NCBI GenBank assembly: GCA_050309435.1
Contig: JBNRMJ010000011.1
Span: 124,001 to 188,000 of the forward strand
Reading direction: 5' to 3'
Length of the DNA: 64,000 nucleotides
Source of the DNA: CAYXVJ01 sp050309435
GTDB taxonomy: Bacteria > Bacillota > Clostridia > Saccharofermentanales > Fastidiosipilaceae
The notes under the pieces were generated by a model, which ran no database searches, had not been told where the DNA came from, and was given only the letters and a program-made list of their open reading frames with translations. Each line of letters begins with the position of its first letter. Position 1 is the stretch's first letter. Positions 45,731 to 53,836 of the stretch are shown here, piece by piece. The position numbers were made by a program, and so were the translations under genes.

Positions 45731-47731
45731 TTACAGTTTAAAGAAATGCTTGCTGTTAAATACCATACCGATCATATCCACACGTCCTTCTCGAAAGCGT
45801 TGCTTCATATTCCGAAACAAGATCGTCTGGCGGTCTTTTTCCGGCGTAGCCAGGTTGGAGCGCAACAAGTCTACCATACCGGTCCGGCGGAAGAATGATA
45901 CTGCTATCAATTCATCCTGACTGAAGGTTTTATAGAGCTCGTCGATGTACTCCGCTTCGCAGCCAAAAGATATGGCATAGATCAATAAGCTGATCAGCGA
46001 ATCGACCGGTGGCCGTTGGACTGCAGGCAGAGTACTGAAACTTGTCAGATAACGTTTGAACAAGATTGAATGATGAAGTGTCCAATGGCCGGTTCCGGAT
46101 AAGGAACGGATATTCAGGGTTAAAACTGCCAGGCATATGCCCGGAATTAAAATCAGCCAGGCCAGCCAGTTCCATGTCATAACGAAAAAAAACACTGCCA
46201 AAATCAGATACAACGCACTCATAAGCGTGAGCAAGATCGTACGGCGCAGATGCTTGTCGAAGAGACCTTTGGCTGCCAATTCGTCTTTGACCGCCTTGGC
46301 ATAATCGGCGATAAAGCGATAGTAAATGCCGGAAAATTCATTCTTACGGCTCATTTTCTCGAGTACGGCAGGCGAAAAACCATCCAGATTCCGACCCAAA
46401 TCGCACATGGATTTCCAGATAATGTATTGATTCTGATCGAGGCAAACAGCACCTTTTCGTCCATAAACCAACCATGTCTGACTTTCCTCGATAAAGCGGG
46501 GTGAAATATCGTCGCTCGAACTTGAAATATCTTCCGCTATCACGGGTTCGGCTATCGTGAAAATATTTTTATCATAGTTAAAGAGTCCGAGACTCACCAG
46601 CTCGATCAGCACGGCATAAATATCCTGACCGGTAACTTTACGACGCATTAAGAAACTTAAGCCGCAAGGAGATATACCCAGGGGCGGATGCGAGATGCGG
46701 GGGCCGATGATATTACGCCGTCCTCGCATAACATCCATAAAATAAAAAGCAGATACGATGATAATGGCCAGTAAAGCCAAAGCCGAAACGATATAGAGAA
46801 TACTATCTTCCAGCCAGCCGCTAACAGCACCGATCGTCATCTGGCGTTGCCGGATTTCGTTTAGTTCCCGGTCCAGACCGGGCAGCACGGGACTGTCGTC
46901 CGTCATAAGAACTGCAGGATAAGCATCTTGATCATAAGCAAGCACCAGTTCAAAAGAACTGTGCGCAGGAACTTCAAAGAGTTCTACACCGACTTCCAGA
47001 TTGCTCTCAAACAATTTATAGTTTAGAGGTCTTTGCCAGCGATATAAGGGATATATCGTAAAATCTACAGGTTCTCCGTTCTCGGACGGAGGAAAATTAA
47101 ACCGGGCTTTCATGTATTGGATCGGATATGAAAAATCATCATCGACCAGGTAACGTCTCAGAATACCGGCATCGCTGTAACGGTCGGAAACGGCAGTTAA
47201 GGCATAGCTTAAGCGGATTTTTGCCCTGCTGCCTTTCTGAAAGTTGTCGAGAATGTGCAAACTGTTCTGATCGCTGCTGCGAACCAGCTGGTAGGTCGTA
47301 GAGGGAAGTACTGCATTCGAAACAGTTTCTTTCGTATCGCTGCCTCGTCTGGGAACATCAGCGGGTACGGAAAACCCTTCGCCTTTATCCACTGATAAGT
47401 TGACACTCGTCATTTCCAGGTTGATGGCTCTCGAATAGTCAAAAATAAAGATGAGCGATGTCATATCGCTGTTAATCGTCATAGTGATATCTTCGATGAC
47501 TTCGACATCACCGTTCGATTTGACTTGATGATCCAGGTAGACCTCGTCGATAATCGCAATAGGCATCTGAGAATCGGCAGCATACCTCATTACCCAATCA
47601 TCGGCATGAACGACGGTTGCAAACAGGTTCATGAAAGCAGCAAGCCACACAATAAGGAAGGCGACTCGCGATATTTTGGACCGGTTCGATTGCTTTTTGT
47701 TTTGCTTCACGATATTCAACTGTTTCTGCAC
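45731..47731 (-). CDS. DUF2207 domain membrane protein
   Basis: 666 residues. A basic N-terminus and hydrophobic segment (about 23-43, ending VVHADD) look like a signal peptide, followed by an exported beta-rich domain (about 55-300), a membrane segment near 325 (ILYIVSALALLAIIIV), the cytoplasmic DUF2207 part with PPLGISPCGLSFLMRRKVTGQDIY-like signature, and a paired membrane hairpin near 525-560. Function of the family is unknown. Located upstream of the pseudo-PP2C/LysM gene on the same strand, so a shared envelope role is possible. Confidence 0.8.
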   Translation of the reverse strand: MQKQLNIVKQNKKQSNRSKISRVAFLIVWLAAFMNLFATVVHADDWVMRYAADSQMPIAIIDEVYLDHQVKSNGDVEVIEDITMTINSDMTSLIFIFDYSRAINLEMTSVNLSVDKGEGFSVPADVPRRGSDTKETVSNAVLPSTTYQLVRSSDQNSLHILDNFQKGSRAKIRLSYALTAVSDRYSDAGILRRYLVDDDFSYPIQYMKARFNFPPSENGEPVDFTIYPLYRWQRPLNYKLFESNLEVGVELFEVPAHSSFELVLAYDQDAYPAVLMTDDSPVLPGLDRELNEIRQRQMTIGAVSGWLEDSILYIVSALALLAIIIVSAFYFMDVMRGRRNIIGPRISHPPLGISPCGLSFLMRRKVTGQDIYAVLIELVSLGLFNYDKNIFTIAEPVIAEDISSSSDDISPRFIEESQTWLVYGRKGAVCLDQNQYIIWKSMCDLGRNLDGFSPAVLEKMSRKNEFSGIYYRFIADYAKAVKDELAAKGLFDKHLRRTILLTLMSALYLILAVFFFVMTWNWLAWLILIPGICLAVLTLNIRSLSGTGHWTLHHSILFKRYLTSFSTLPAVQRPPVDSLISLLIYAISFGCEAEYIDELYKTFSQDELIAVSFFRRTGMVDLLRSNLATPEKDRQTILFRNMKQRFREGRVDMIGMVFNSKHFFKL

Positions 47732-47795
47732 TCTTTCTCGATTGTGATGATTTGCATTACGTTATTCTACCACAGCAATTACAATACTCTAATTA

Positions 47796-49430
47796 TCAGC
47801 AAAGCCCGCAGGCAGCGCAAGCCGACGGGGCCATGGCTGTCCCGCCCAGACCGGTTTCGCGAAGACTAGACGGCATACTGTTGCCCACAGTCTTTGTCAC
47901 GATGATCATTTCATCTAAAGGAACGATATTATCGAGTCCGGCCAGACTCATTTCCGCTGCCAAAATGGCATTTGCGGCTCCAAGAGAATTTCTGCGCTGG
48001 CAGGGTGCTTCAACCAGGCCGCCTACCGGGTCGCAAACCAGGCCCAAAACATTTTGCAGGCAGGTCGAGGCACTGCTAAGAGATGCCCGCGCCGATCCGC
48101 CCAGAAGCTCTGTAACGGCAGAAGCCGCCATGGCGGAGGCAGAACCCGTTTCAGCCTGACAACCTCCCTCTGCTCCCGAGACCGAACCATGCGCCATAAT
48201 TAACATTCCGATGGCAGCCGCGTTATATAAAGCAATGATCATATCATCATCCGAAAATCCCTGTAACTCGGCCAGAGCGATCAGAGTTCCCGGGACTATA
48301 CCGGCCGCACCTGCAGTCGGAGCCGCCACAATCAAGCCCATCGAGGCATTAACCTCAAGAACACCCATGGCATAAGACGATGCACGACTGATTAAACTTC
48401 CGCTCAGCGCTTCCCTTCCATTCGTTTCCGCTTCTGTACGAAGGCGGTGTAAGCGTGCGCTCTCTCCGCCGATTAAACCGCCGATTGACTGACGCGGCGT
48501 ATGAATCGAATCATGTACGGCCGCTTTCATAATCTCCCATGCCCGTCCCATTAAAGCCAGACATTCGCTGCGGCTTCTATTAAACAGAACTTGCTCGCGA
48601 CGAATCATCAGTTCCGAAATCGCTAAACCTTCCGATGCAACCAGTTCCAGCAGTTGTTTGCCGCTTTGAAAATTCAGTTTATCTGCATCCAGATCATAGA
48701 TATCGTCTTCTTGGCTTGCCGCTTGGCTCCCGACGGTTGCCGACGAAGCGGAATCAAGAGTCGGTATGATGATGGCTCGTTCGACGGATTCCAGTCGATT
48801 CAGCTGTCCGCTGACTTCCGGCGGGATGAGTTCATCGGTTTCGATGACCATATAAGCTCGTTTACCTTTTTGTTCCCGGTAAAGGCGCATGAAAGCAATA
48901 TTAATATTATGATCGCTCAGGACATTTGTGAGGCGTGCGACAACACCGGGACGATCGATATGGTGGATCAAAATCGTATTGTATGACCCGGTAAATTCGA
49001 TATCTACACCGTTTATACGCCGGATAATCGCCCGGCCTCCGCCTACGGATTCGCCGCGTACCGTGACAAATGTATTTTCACTTCGCAATATGATATCTAC
49101 GGTATTGGGATGAACACTTTCATCATCATAGTCAAACTCGAACTCCACTTTTATGCCGCGTTCTGCCGCGATATCAAAAGAATCCCTGATTCTTTCGTCA
49201 TCCGGTCTCAGGCCGAGAACTCCGCCCACCAGGGCACGATCCGTACCATGCCCCTGGTACGTTCGGGCAAAACTACCATATAAACGGAATTTGGCCGACT
49301 GTATTTCTCCGCTCATCATCTGACTTGCTAACAGAGAGATGCGAAGCGCACCGGCAGTGTGAGAACTGGAAGGTCCGATCATGTTCGGTCCGATAACATC
49401 TAGTGCACTGATATCTTGAGGCTTAGCCAT
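47796..49430 (-). CDS. sdaA: L-serine dehydratase, fused beta-ACT-alpha form
   Basis: Fe-S enzyme deaminating L-serine to pyruvate and ammonia; oxygen-sensitive. 544 residues: N-terminal beta domain (IGPSSSHTAGALR, residues 16-28), an ACT domain (about 150-220), then the alpha domain with GAEGGCQAETGSASAMA and the cysteines in CLQNVLGLVCDPVGGLVEAPC that bind the 4Fe-4S cluster; the C-terminal tail is also Cys-rich. Many Firmicutes encode alpha and beta as separate proteins, whereas here they are one chain that keeps the ACT domain. Start ATG is 49430. Feeds pyruvate to the fermentation pathway. Confidence 0.95.
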   Translation of the reverse strand: MAKPQDISALDVIGPNMIGPSSSHTAGALRISLLASQMMSGEIQSAKFRLYGSFARTYQGHGTDRALVGGVLGLRPDDERIRDSFDIAAERGIKVEFEFDYDDESVHPNTVDIILRSENTFVTVRGESVGGGRAIIRRINGVDIEFTGSYNTILIHHIDRPGVVARLTNVLSDHNINIAFMRLYREQKGKRAYMVIETDELIPPEVSGQLNRLESVERAIIIPTLDSASSATVGSQAASQEDDIYDLDADKLNFQSGKQLLELVASEGLAISELMIRREQVLFNRSRSECLALMGRAWEIMKAAVHDSIHTPRQSIGGLIGGESARLHRLRTEAETNGREALSGSLISRASSYAMGVLEVNASMGLIVAAPTAGAAGIVPGTLIALAELQGFSDDDMIIALYNAAAIGMLIMAHGSVSGAEGGCQAETGSASAMAASAVTELLGGSARASLSSASTCLQNVLGLVCDPVGGLVEAPCQRRNSLGAANAILAAEMSLAGLDNIVPLDEMIIVTKTVGNSMPSSLRETGLGGTAMAPSACAACGLC

Positions 49431-49580
49431 ATATGTATCCTATTCTTGAATCTTTAATTCAAAGCTTAGCGGTAGACTGTTGAATTCATTCTACTAAAAA
49501 CATCAGTTTTAGAGAAGTCGACAGAACTCTCGCGAATGACAAGTGCTTAACGTTCTCTTGACCGGCTGTGAAAGATCGTG

Positions 49581-49609
49581 TTGACATCAGGCAGAGGCGA
49601 AACTATAAT
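49581..49609 (+). promoter_or_regulatory. Consensus promoter of tRNA-Ala
   Basis: Perfect TTGACA (49581-49586), 17-base spacer, perfect TATAAT (49604-49609). Confidence 0.95.
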
Positions 49610-49621
49610 GGGTTAGGTCAC

Positions 49622-49697
<76 letters not shown>

Positions 49698-49704
49698 TGA
49701 TAGC

Positions 49705-49739
49705 AACCGATTCTTTTCAGATTGAAGAATCGGTTTTTT
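49705..49739 (+). terminator. Terminator of tRNA-Ala
   Basis: AACCGATTCTT (49705-49715) pairs with AAGAATCGGTT (49725-49735) followed by TTTT, 7 bases after the tRNA. Confidence 0.9.
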
Positions 49740-49855
49740 ATTGTCATTACTCTTCTCAATTCTTTGTATTGCGGATTCTATAAGCTATAGTATCTCATAA
49801 TAAGAGTTATTTCTATAGCCATTAGCATAAGATAATCTTACAAAAGAGGTATTCA

Positions 49856-51463
49856 ATGGACGCATTAACAAGTTTAGTCATAGCGGGCTCAATCGGCATC
49901 GTGCTGTTGGGGATCGCGAACTTATTCGCCAAGTACCTGAAACTACCTGGCGAAACCGGCAAATCGAGCCGGTCCCGGAAAAATACCATGAAATATCTGC
50001 TTGTCTTGCTTCTCCCCTTGATTATTTCTTTTCTAATGTCTTCTTGCGTATCGGATCCTAAAATATCAGGTTCCGGAGACTCTGATCATAGCATCGTCAC
50101 ATCGCAAAATAACGAGTTCACAACCGGCACGCGACATAATCTCACGAATGAGGGCGCCGGCGATGAGTCAGTAAGCGATCTAAACGATGAATCAGTCGAC
50201 AGCAGTTCTTCCATTCCCGATGATGCAAAAAGCGAAACAGAATCCGGAAAAAGCAGTAGTCAGCTTAACGAAGACAATGTATCTTACTCCTCCGAAAGTG
50301 ACGAAACCGGTAGCCGGGAAACCGCCGCTGCTACAGGCGAAGCCCTGGAAGTTCATTTTCTGGATGTGGGTCAAGGAGCGTCTGTCTTCTTTCGTCAAGG
50401 CGATCACAGCATGATTCTGGACGGCGGTGATCGGCATGCTTCAAGCTTCGTGGTAGCTTATCTAAAAAAACTTGGCATTCAAAACATTGATGTCATGATT
50501 GCCACCCACTATGATGCAGATCATATCAACGGCCTGATCGGTGTACTAAACTCATTTCCGGTCGATGTCGTATACAGTGCCGATTATGTCGCGACAACAA
50601 AAGTATATTCATCATTTAAGTCCGCCATAGCAAGCCGCGCGGATAGAGAAATCGTACCCAAAATCGGCCAGGCATTTGATCTGGGTGATATGCATGTAAC
50701 ATTTATCGCACCGCGCGAATATGGTCATTCGGATGTTAATGATGATTCCATATCTATTCGCGTGGATTTTGGTCAAACGAGTTTTATTATAATGGGTGAT
50801 CAATCCGCTAACGCAGAACAACAGATACTAAATCGCGTAAATCTGGATGCGGATGTATTCTACAGCAGTCACCACGGCAGTAACGGCAGTAATTCTAAAA
50901 CCCTTCTGGATGCAGTTAGCCCGAAGTGGACGGTGATTTCTTCCGGCAGCAATAATTCTTACGGTCATCCGGGTCAAAACACATTGAATCGCATCGAAAA
51001 AAGTGGTTCCAAGTTGTTCAGAACAGATCAGCAAGGCACGATTATCATAAAGAGCGACGGAAGGAATTACGAATGGTCAACCGCACCGTCCAATGACTTC
51101 GCCGGTGCTTCCGGCCAAACAACAGACGAAGCGACTGTCATTCCCCGTCCGACAACTGTGCCAGTCGCTCCTGTTCCGACATCAACTTCGAAACCAGCTG
51201 CCGTTTCTCCGCCTCCTGTTGTAACGACAAAGGCGCCTGCAACGCCTGCTCCCGAGACTGTGCCGACAACAACAGCAGCGTCAGACGAATGGGTCGTTCC
51301 TGCCGGCACCACTTATGTTCTCAACCACAATTCGAAAAAGTTCCATACAACTACTTGCCACCACGCTAAGCGGATCAGTGCAGAGAATCGAATTTTTTCT
51401 AAAGATATTCGGGATACCGTTATTGAGATGGGGTACGAACCATGCGGAACATGTCATCCGTAA
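49856..51463 (+). CDS. Exported ComEC-like metallo-beta-lactamase protein with zinc-finger-like tail
   Basis: 535 residues. A membrane segment near residues 6-26 is followed by a second hydrophobic stretch starting at M45 that ends FLMSSC, a lipobox-like site; ATG 49856 has AGAGGT nearby, while ATG 49988 would give a plain lipoprotein. Then a Ser/Asp-rich linker (65-160), a metallo-beta-lactamase domain with THYDADH (217-223) and SSHHGSNGSN as in the ComEC nuclease domain, a Pro/Thr linker (425-480) and a tail YVLNHNSKKFH...CGTCHP with Cys/His like the zinc domain seen at the end of several secreted nucleases. A role in degrading extracellular DNA is inference. Confidence 0.85.
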   Translation: MDALTSLVIAGSIGIVLLGIANLFAKYLKLPGETGKSSRSRKNTMKYLLVLLLPLIISFLMSSCVSDPKISGSGDSDHSIVTSQNNEFTTGTRHNLTNEGAGDESVSDLNDESVDSSSSIPDDAKSETESGKSSSQLNEDNVSYSSESDETGSRETAAATGEALEVHFLDVGQGASVFFRQGDHSMILDGGDRHASSFVVAYLKKLGIQNIDVMIATHYDADHINGLIGVLNSFPVDVVYSADYVATTKVYSSFKSAIASRADREIVPKIGQAFDLGDMHVTFIAPREYGHSDVNDDSISIRVDFGQTSFIIMGDQSANAEQQILNRVNLDADVFYSSHHGSNGSNSKTLLDAVSPKWTVISSGSNNSYGHPGQNTLNRIEKSGSKLFRTDQQGTIIIKSDGRNYEWSTAPSNDFAGASGQTTDEATVIPRPTTVPVAPVPTSTSKPAAVSPPPVVTTKAPATPAPETVPTTTAASDEWVVPAGTTYVLNHNSKKFHTTTCHHAKRISAENRIFSKDIRDTVIEMGYEPCGTCHP

Positions 51464-51516
51464 TGTTGACTGACTGCTAAGAAAACGATAACCTTTATGT
51501 TTTCTCTAAACTTGCT

Positions 51517-51552
51517 TATAATAAGCGATGCATTCGGGATGTCTCCCGTTTT
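51517..51552 (+). promoter_or_regulatory. TATAAT and small hairpin before the HTH gene
   Basis: TATAAT at 51517-51522 with a weak -35, then CGGGA-TGTC-TCCCG hairpin (51535-51548) followed by TTTT, a possible attenuator. Confidence 0.35.
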
Positions 51553-51581
51553 GAGGCGAGAAATTAGAAAGCGGACAGGTC

Positions 51582-51803
51582 ATGGAAAGCGATAAACAGA
51601 AAATAAAACAGGATGCTATCTTCTTGTTGAGAGCCGCTGGTAAATCCTGGAAAGAAATTCAAATCGTGACCGAATTGAGTTACCAAACAGTCAGACGTTA
51701 TTTTCGTCTGGCACTCGAAGAGCAGTTACCGGCGAAAGCGGAGTCAGGAATTATTAACCCGCTTGTTCGGGATCAAATCAGTCTAGAAGAGCTGCTAAAC
51801 TAA
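51582..51803 (+). CDS. Small helix-turn-helix protein
   Basis: 73 residues. The central GKSWKEIQIVTELSYQTVRRYFR reads as a helix-turn-helix of the transposase/resolvase-like HTH class, with acidic ends and no effector domain. No catalytic domain is present, so it may be a stand-alone DNA binder or a relic of a transposase. ACAGG precedes the ATG. It sits between the nuclease-like gene and a terminator shared with the convergent M23 gene. Function unknown. Confidence 0.6.
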   Translation: MESDKQKIKQDAIFLLRAAGKSWKEIQIVTELSYQTVRRYFRLALEEQLPAKAESGIINPLVRDQISLEELLN

Positions 51804-51814
51804 CACAGCACTAT

Positions 51815-51852
51815 AAAAAAGATCTTCGCTATCAGATGCGAAGATCTTTTTT
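51815..51852. terminator. Bidirectional terminator
   Basis: AAAAAAGATCTTCGC pairs exactly with GCGAAGATCTTTTTT; serves both the HTH gene and the convergent M23 peptidase gene. Confidence 0.92.
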
Positions 51853-51853
51853 C

Positions 51854-53638
51854 TTATCGAATGGCGTGGGGGCTTCCCAGATATTGAGAACCCATCGGAT
51901 TAACCGTCGATCCGTAAATAGCTATCTCAAAATGCAAGTGAGGTCCGGTCGATGCACCAGTACTTCCCACCTGACCGATAAAATCACCTTGTTTAACTTG
52001 CTGACCGATTTCGACAGTTACAAACTTCATGTGAGCATAAGTGGTGCTGATGCCATTGGCATGTTGAATCGTCACGAAGTTACCATAGCCGGTGTTATGA
52101 GTGGTATAGGTCTGACCCTGCCATGTCTTGTCAACCAGTATAACCGTACCGTCCATACTGGCTCTTATCGGAGTTCCTGCCGGTGCAGAAAAATCAGATC
52201 CATAATGAAATGCGTTTACTGCTCCTGTAATCGGGTGGACTCGAGGTCCGTATGACGAATTATCGTTTTGGTATGAAACCAGAGGAAACATAAAGTACTG
52301 AGAAGATCCTTGACTTGGCGGAGGAGCATCGGTAGCAGGAGGAGGAGTCGTGGCAGGCGGCGCTGTCGTTGTCGCTGTCGTTGAAGTTGATGTTGTCGTC
52401 TTTACCGTGCTTGTCATCGGCGCTTGAGTAGTCGCAGGTCTAGTGGTCGTAGTCACTAGTTCGGTCGTTGCAGGCCGTTCGCTAGTTGTCTGCCTCTGAG
52501 TTGTTGTCGTAGTTTGACGTTCGGTAGTGCTTACCCGCTCCGTTGTCGTTGTCTGACGTTCGGTAGTCGACCGGGTCGTTGTCGTCTGGCGTTCCGTCGC
52601 AGTCGGACGCGAAGTCGAAGTTGGCGATCCGGTGCTTGAACGGTCGCTTGTTGTCGCAGCGCTAGAACCAGCACCTGTATTTCCCTGCGAAACTTGAGTT
52701 TCGGATGTAACTGCCGGAGTCGGTAAAGGTAAACCGGTGCCCGGTACAGATAAACTTTCTTCCATGTCGGCAGATTTGGGTTCAACTGTTGTTTCTCGAG
52801 CACTCGACTCGGCAGTAAGCGAAGCTTGTGCCGCTTCTTGAAGTTTAGCCATTTCGGCGTAATATTCCATTAGCTCTTTGTTGATTAAATCGCCTTCTGA
52901 CTCAAGGGCCTCTAAACCGGCGGAACGATTTAAGATGGCTTGTTCCAGGCTTGCCAAATCACTCTCGATTAAGTCAATGTCATTTTTAAGCCGGCTGAGC
53001 TGCTCGTTGACATATTCGAAATAGATTTCTGCCTGTCCCGCCACATCTTCCGCTTTAGCCCTGGCTATGGCGGCATCCTCGCGAGCCAGCTTCAAATCAA
53101 GCAACATCCGCTGATCAGCCGAAGCTATGAAAGACATCAGCCTCAGATTAGTGAAAAATCCGTCTATGCTGTCAGAAGCGAAAAAGATTTCAAGAAGCGA
53201 GCGATTACGATACTTAAATAGAGTTGTGATCCGTTCTTCATATAAAGTTTGCATCTCATCGGCAGCCAGCTGAGCATCCTCATACAAACGAACACTGTGT
53301 TCGACTGCATCCATGGCCATATCCAGCTCGCTGCTTAAGCGCTCATACTCTTCGAGAGTGGCGGCATCTTCTTCCAGTAAAAGATCCAGCTGAGCTCTCA
53401 CGCTGTTACTCTGAGATTGATAAGCCGCCAATTCGGCCCGGGCCGCGGCCAGTTCACGGGCATTTTGAGCTTTTTGTTCGGCTAAAGCCGATTCGAGATC
53501 ATTGGAACCGTCAGATACATGAGCAGTATCGTTTGAAGATGCCCGCACAAAGCCGGGACCCGTCGAGGAACATAAAAGGGTCAGACCCAGGATGATAGCT
53601 ATAATTCTTTTTACTTGCACGGTAGTTGATACCTCCAT
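51854..53638 (-). CDS. Coiled-coil M23 peptidoglycan endopeptidase
   Basis: 594 residues from ATG 53638, although this ATG is part of the GGAGG region and a GTG at 53620 may be the real start. Signal peptide IIAIILGLTLLCSSTGPG, then a long coiled coil (about 45-270, EnvC-like), a Thr-rich linker (about 300-430) with repeated RQTTTT-type units, and a C-terminal LytM/M23 domain with HYGSDFSAPAG and HLHFE zinc ligands. It should cleave peptidoglycan cross-links during division or growth. The linker DNA is repetitive, so its length may vary among strains. Confidence 0.9.
   Translation of the reverse strand: MEVSTTVQVKRIIAIILGLTLLCSSTGPGFVRASSNDTAHVSDGSNDLESALAEQKAQNARELAAARAELAAYQSQSNSVRAQLDLLLEEDAATLEEYERLSSELDMAMDAVEHSVRLYEDAQLAADEMQTLYEERITTLFKYRNRSLLEIFFASDSIDGFFTNLRLMSFIASADQRMLLDLKLAREDAAIARAKAEDVAGQAEIYFEYVNEQLSRLKNDIDLIESDLASLEQAILNRSAGLEALESEGDLINKELMEYYAEMAKLQEAAQASLTAESSARETTVEPKSADMEESLSVPGTGLPLPTPAVTSETQVSQGNTGAGSSAATTSDRSSTGSPTSTSRPTATERQTTTTRSTTERQTTTTERVSTTERQTTTTTQRQTTSERPATTELVTTTTRPATTQAPMTSTVKTTTSTSTTATTTAPPATTPPPATDAPPPSQGSSQYFMFPLVSYQNDNSSYGPRVHPITGAVNAFHYGSDFSAPAGTPIRASMDGTVILVDKTWQGQTYTTHNTGYGNFVTIQHANGISTTYAHMKFVTVEIGQQVKQGDFIGQVGSTGASTGPHLHFEIAIYGSTVNPMGSQYLGSPHAIR
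52440..52620 (-). repeat. Imperfect tandem repeats coding the Thr-rich linker
   Basis: Several degenerate units around the theme TGACGTTCGGTAGT with GTTGTCGTTGTC, encoding ERQTTTT-like blocks in the M23 protein. Confidence 0.6.
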
Positions 53639-53836
53639 GCCGATAAGTCGCCGACTGCCTCACCGAGATATAAAAGAGGCAAAAAGATCGGCTGATAATT
53701 GATATGCCGGAACCCGGACATTCGCTTCTCTGCCGATACAAGATAGGCACAGCGAATAACGCTATAAAGTCATTTGTAAGTATACTCCTTAGTAATATAC
53801 TAAAAACCAACACAAAAAGAAAGTCTTCCGACAAGA

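Noticed and set aside
51582..51803. Insertion sequence remnant
   Set aside because: HTH is transposase-like, but no inverted repeats, target duplication or catalytic domain are visible.
52440..52620. Possible CRISPR-like or direct-repeat array
   Set aside because: Units are imperfect, lack spacers and are in frame with the M23 linker.
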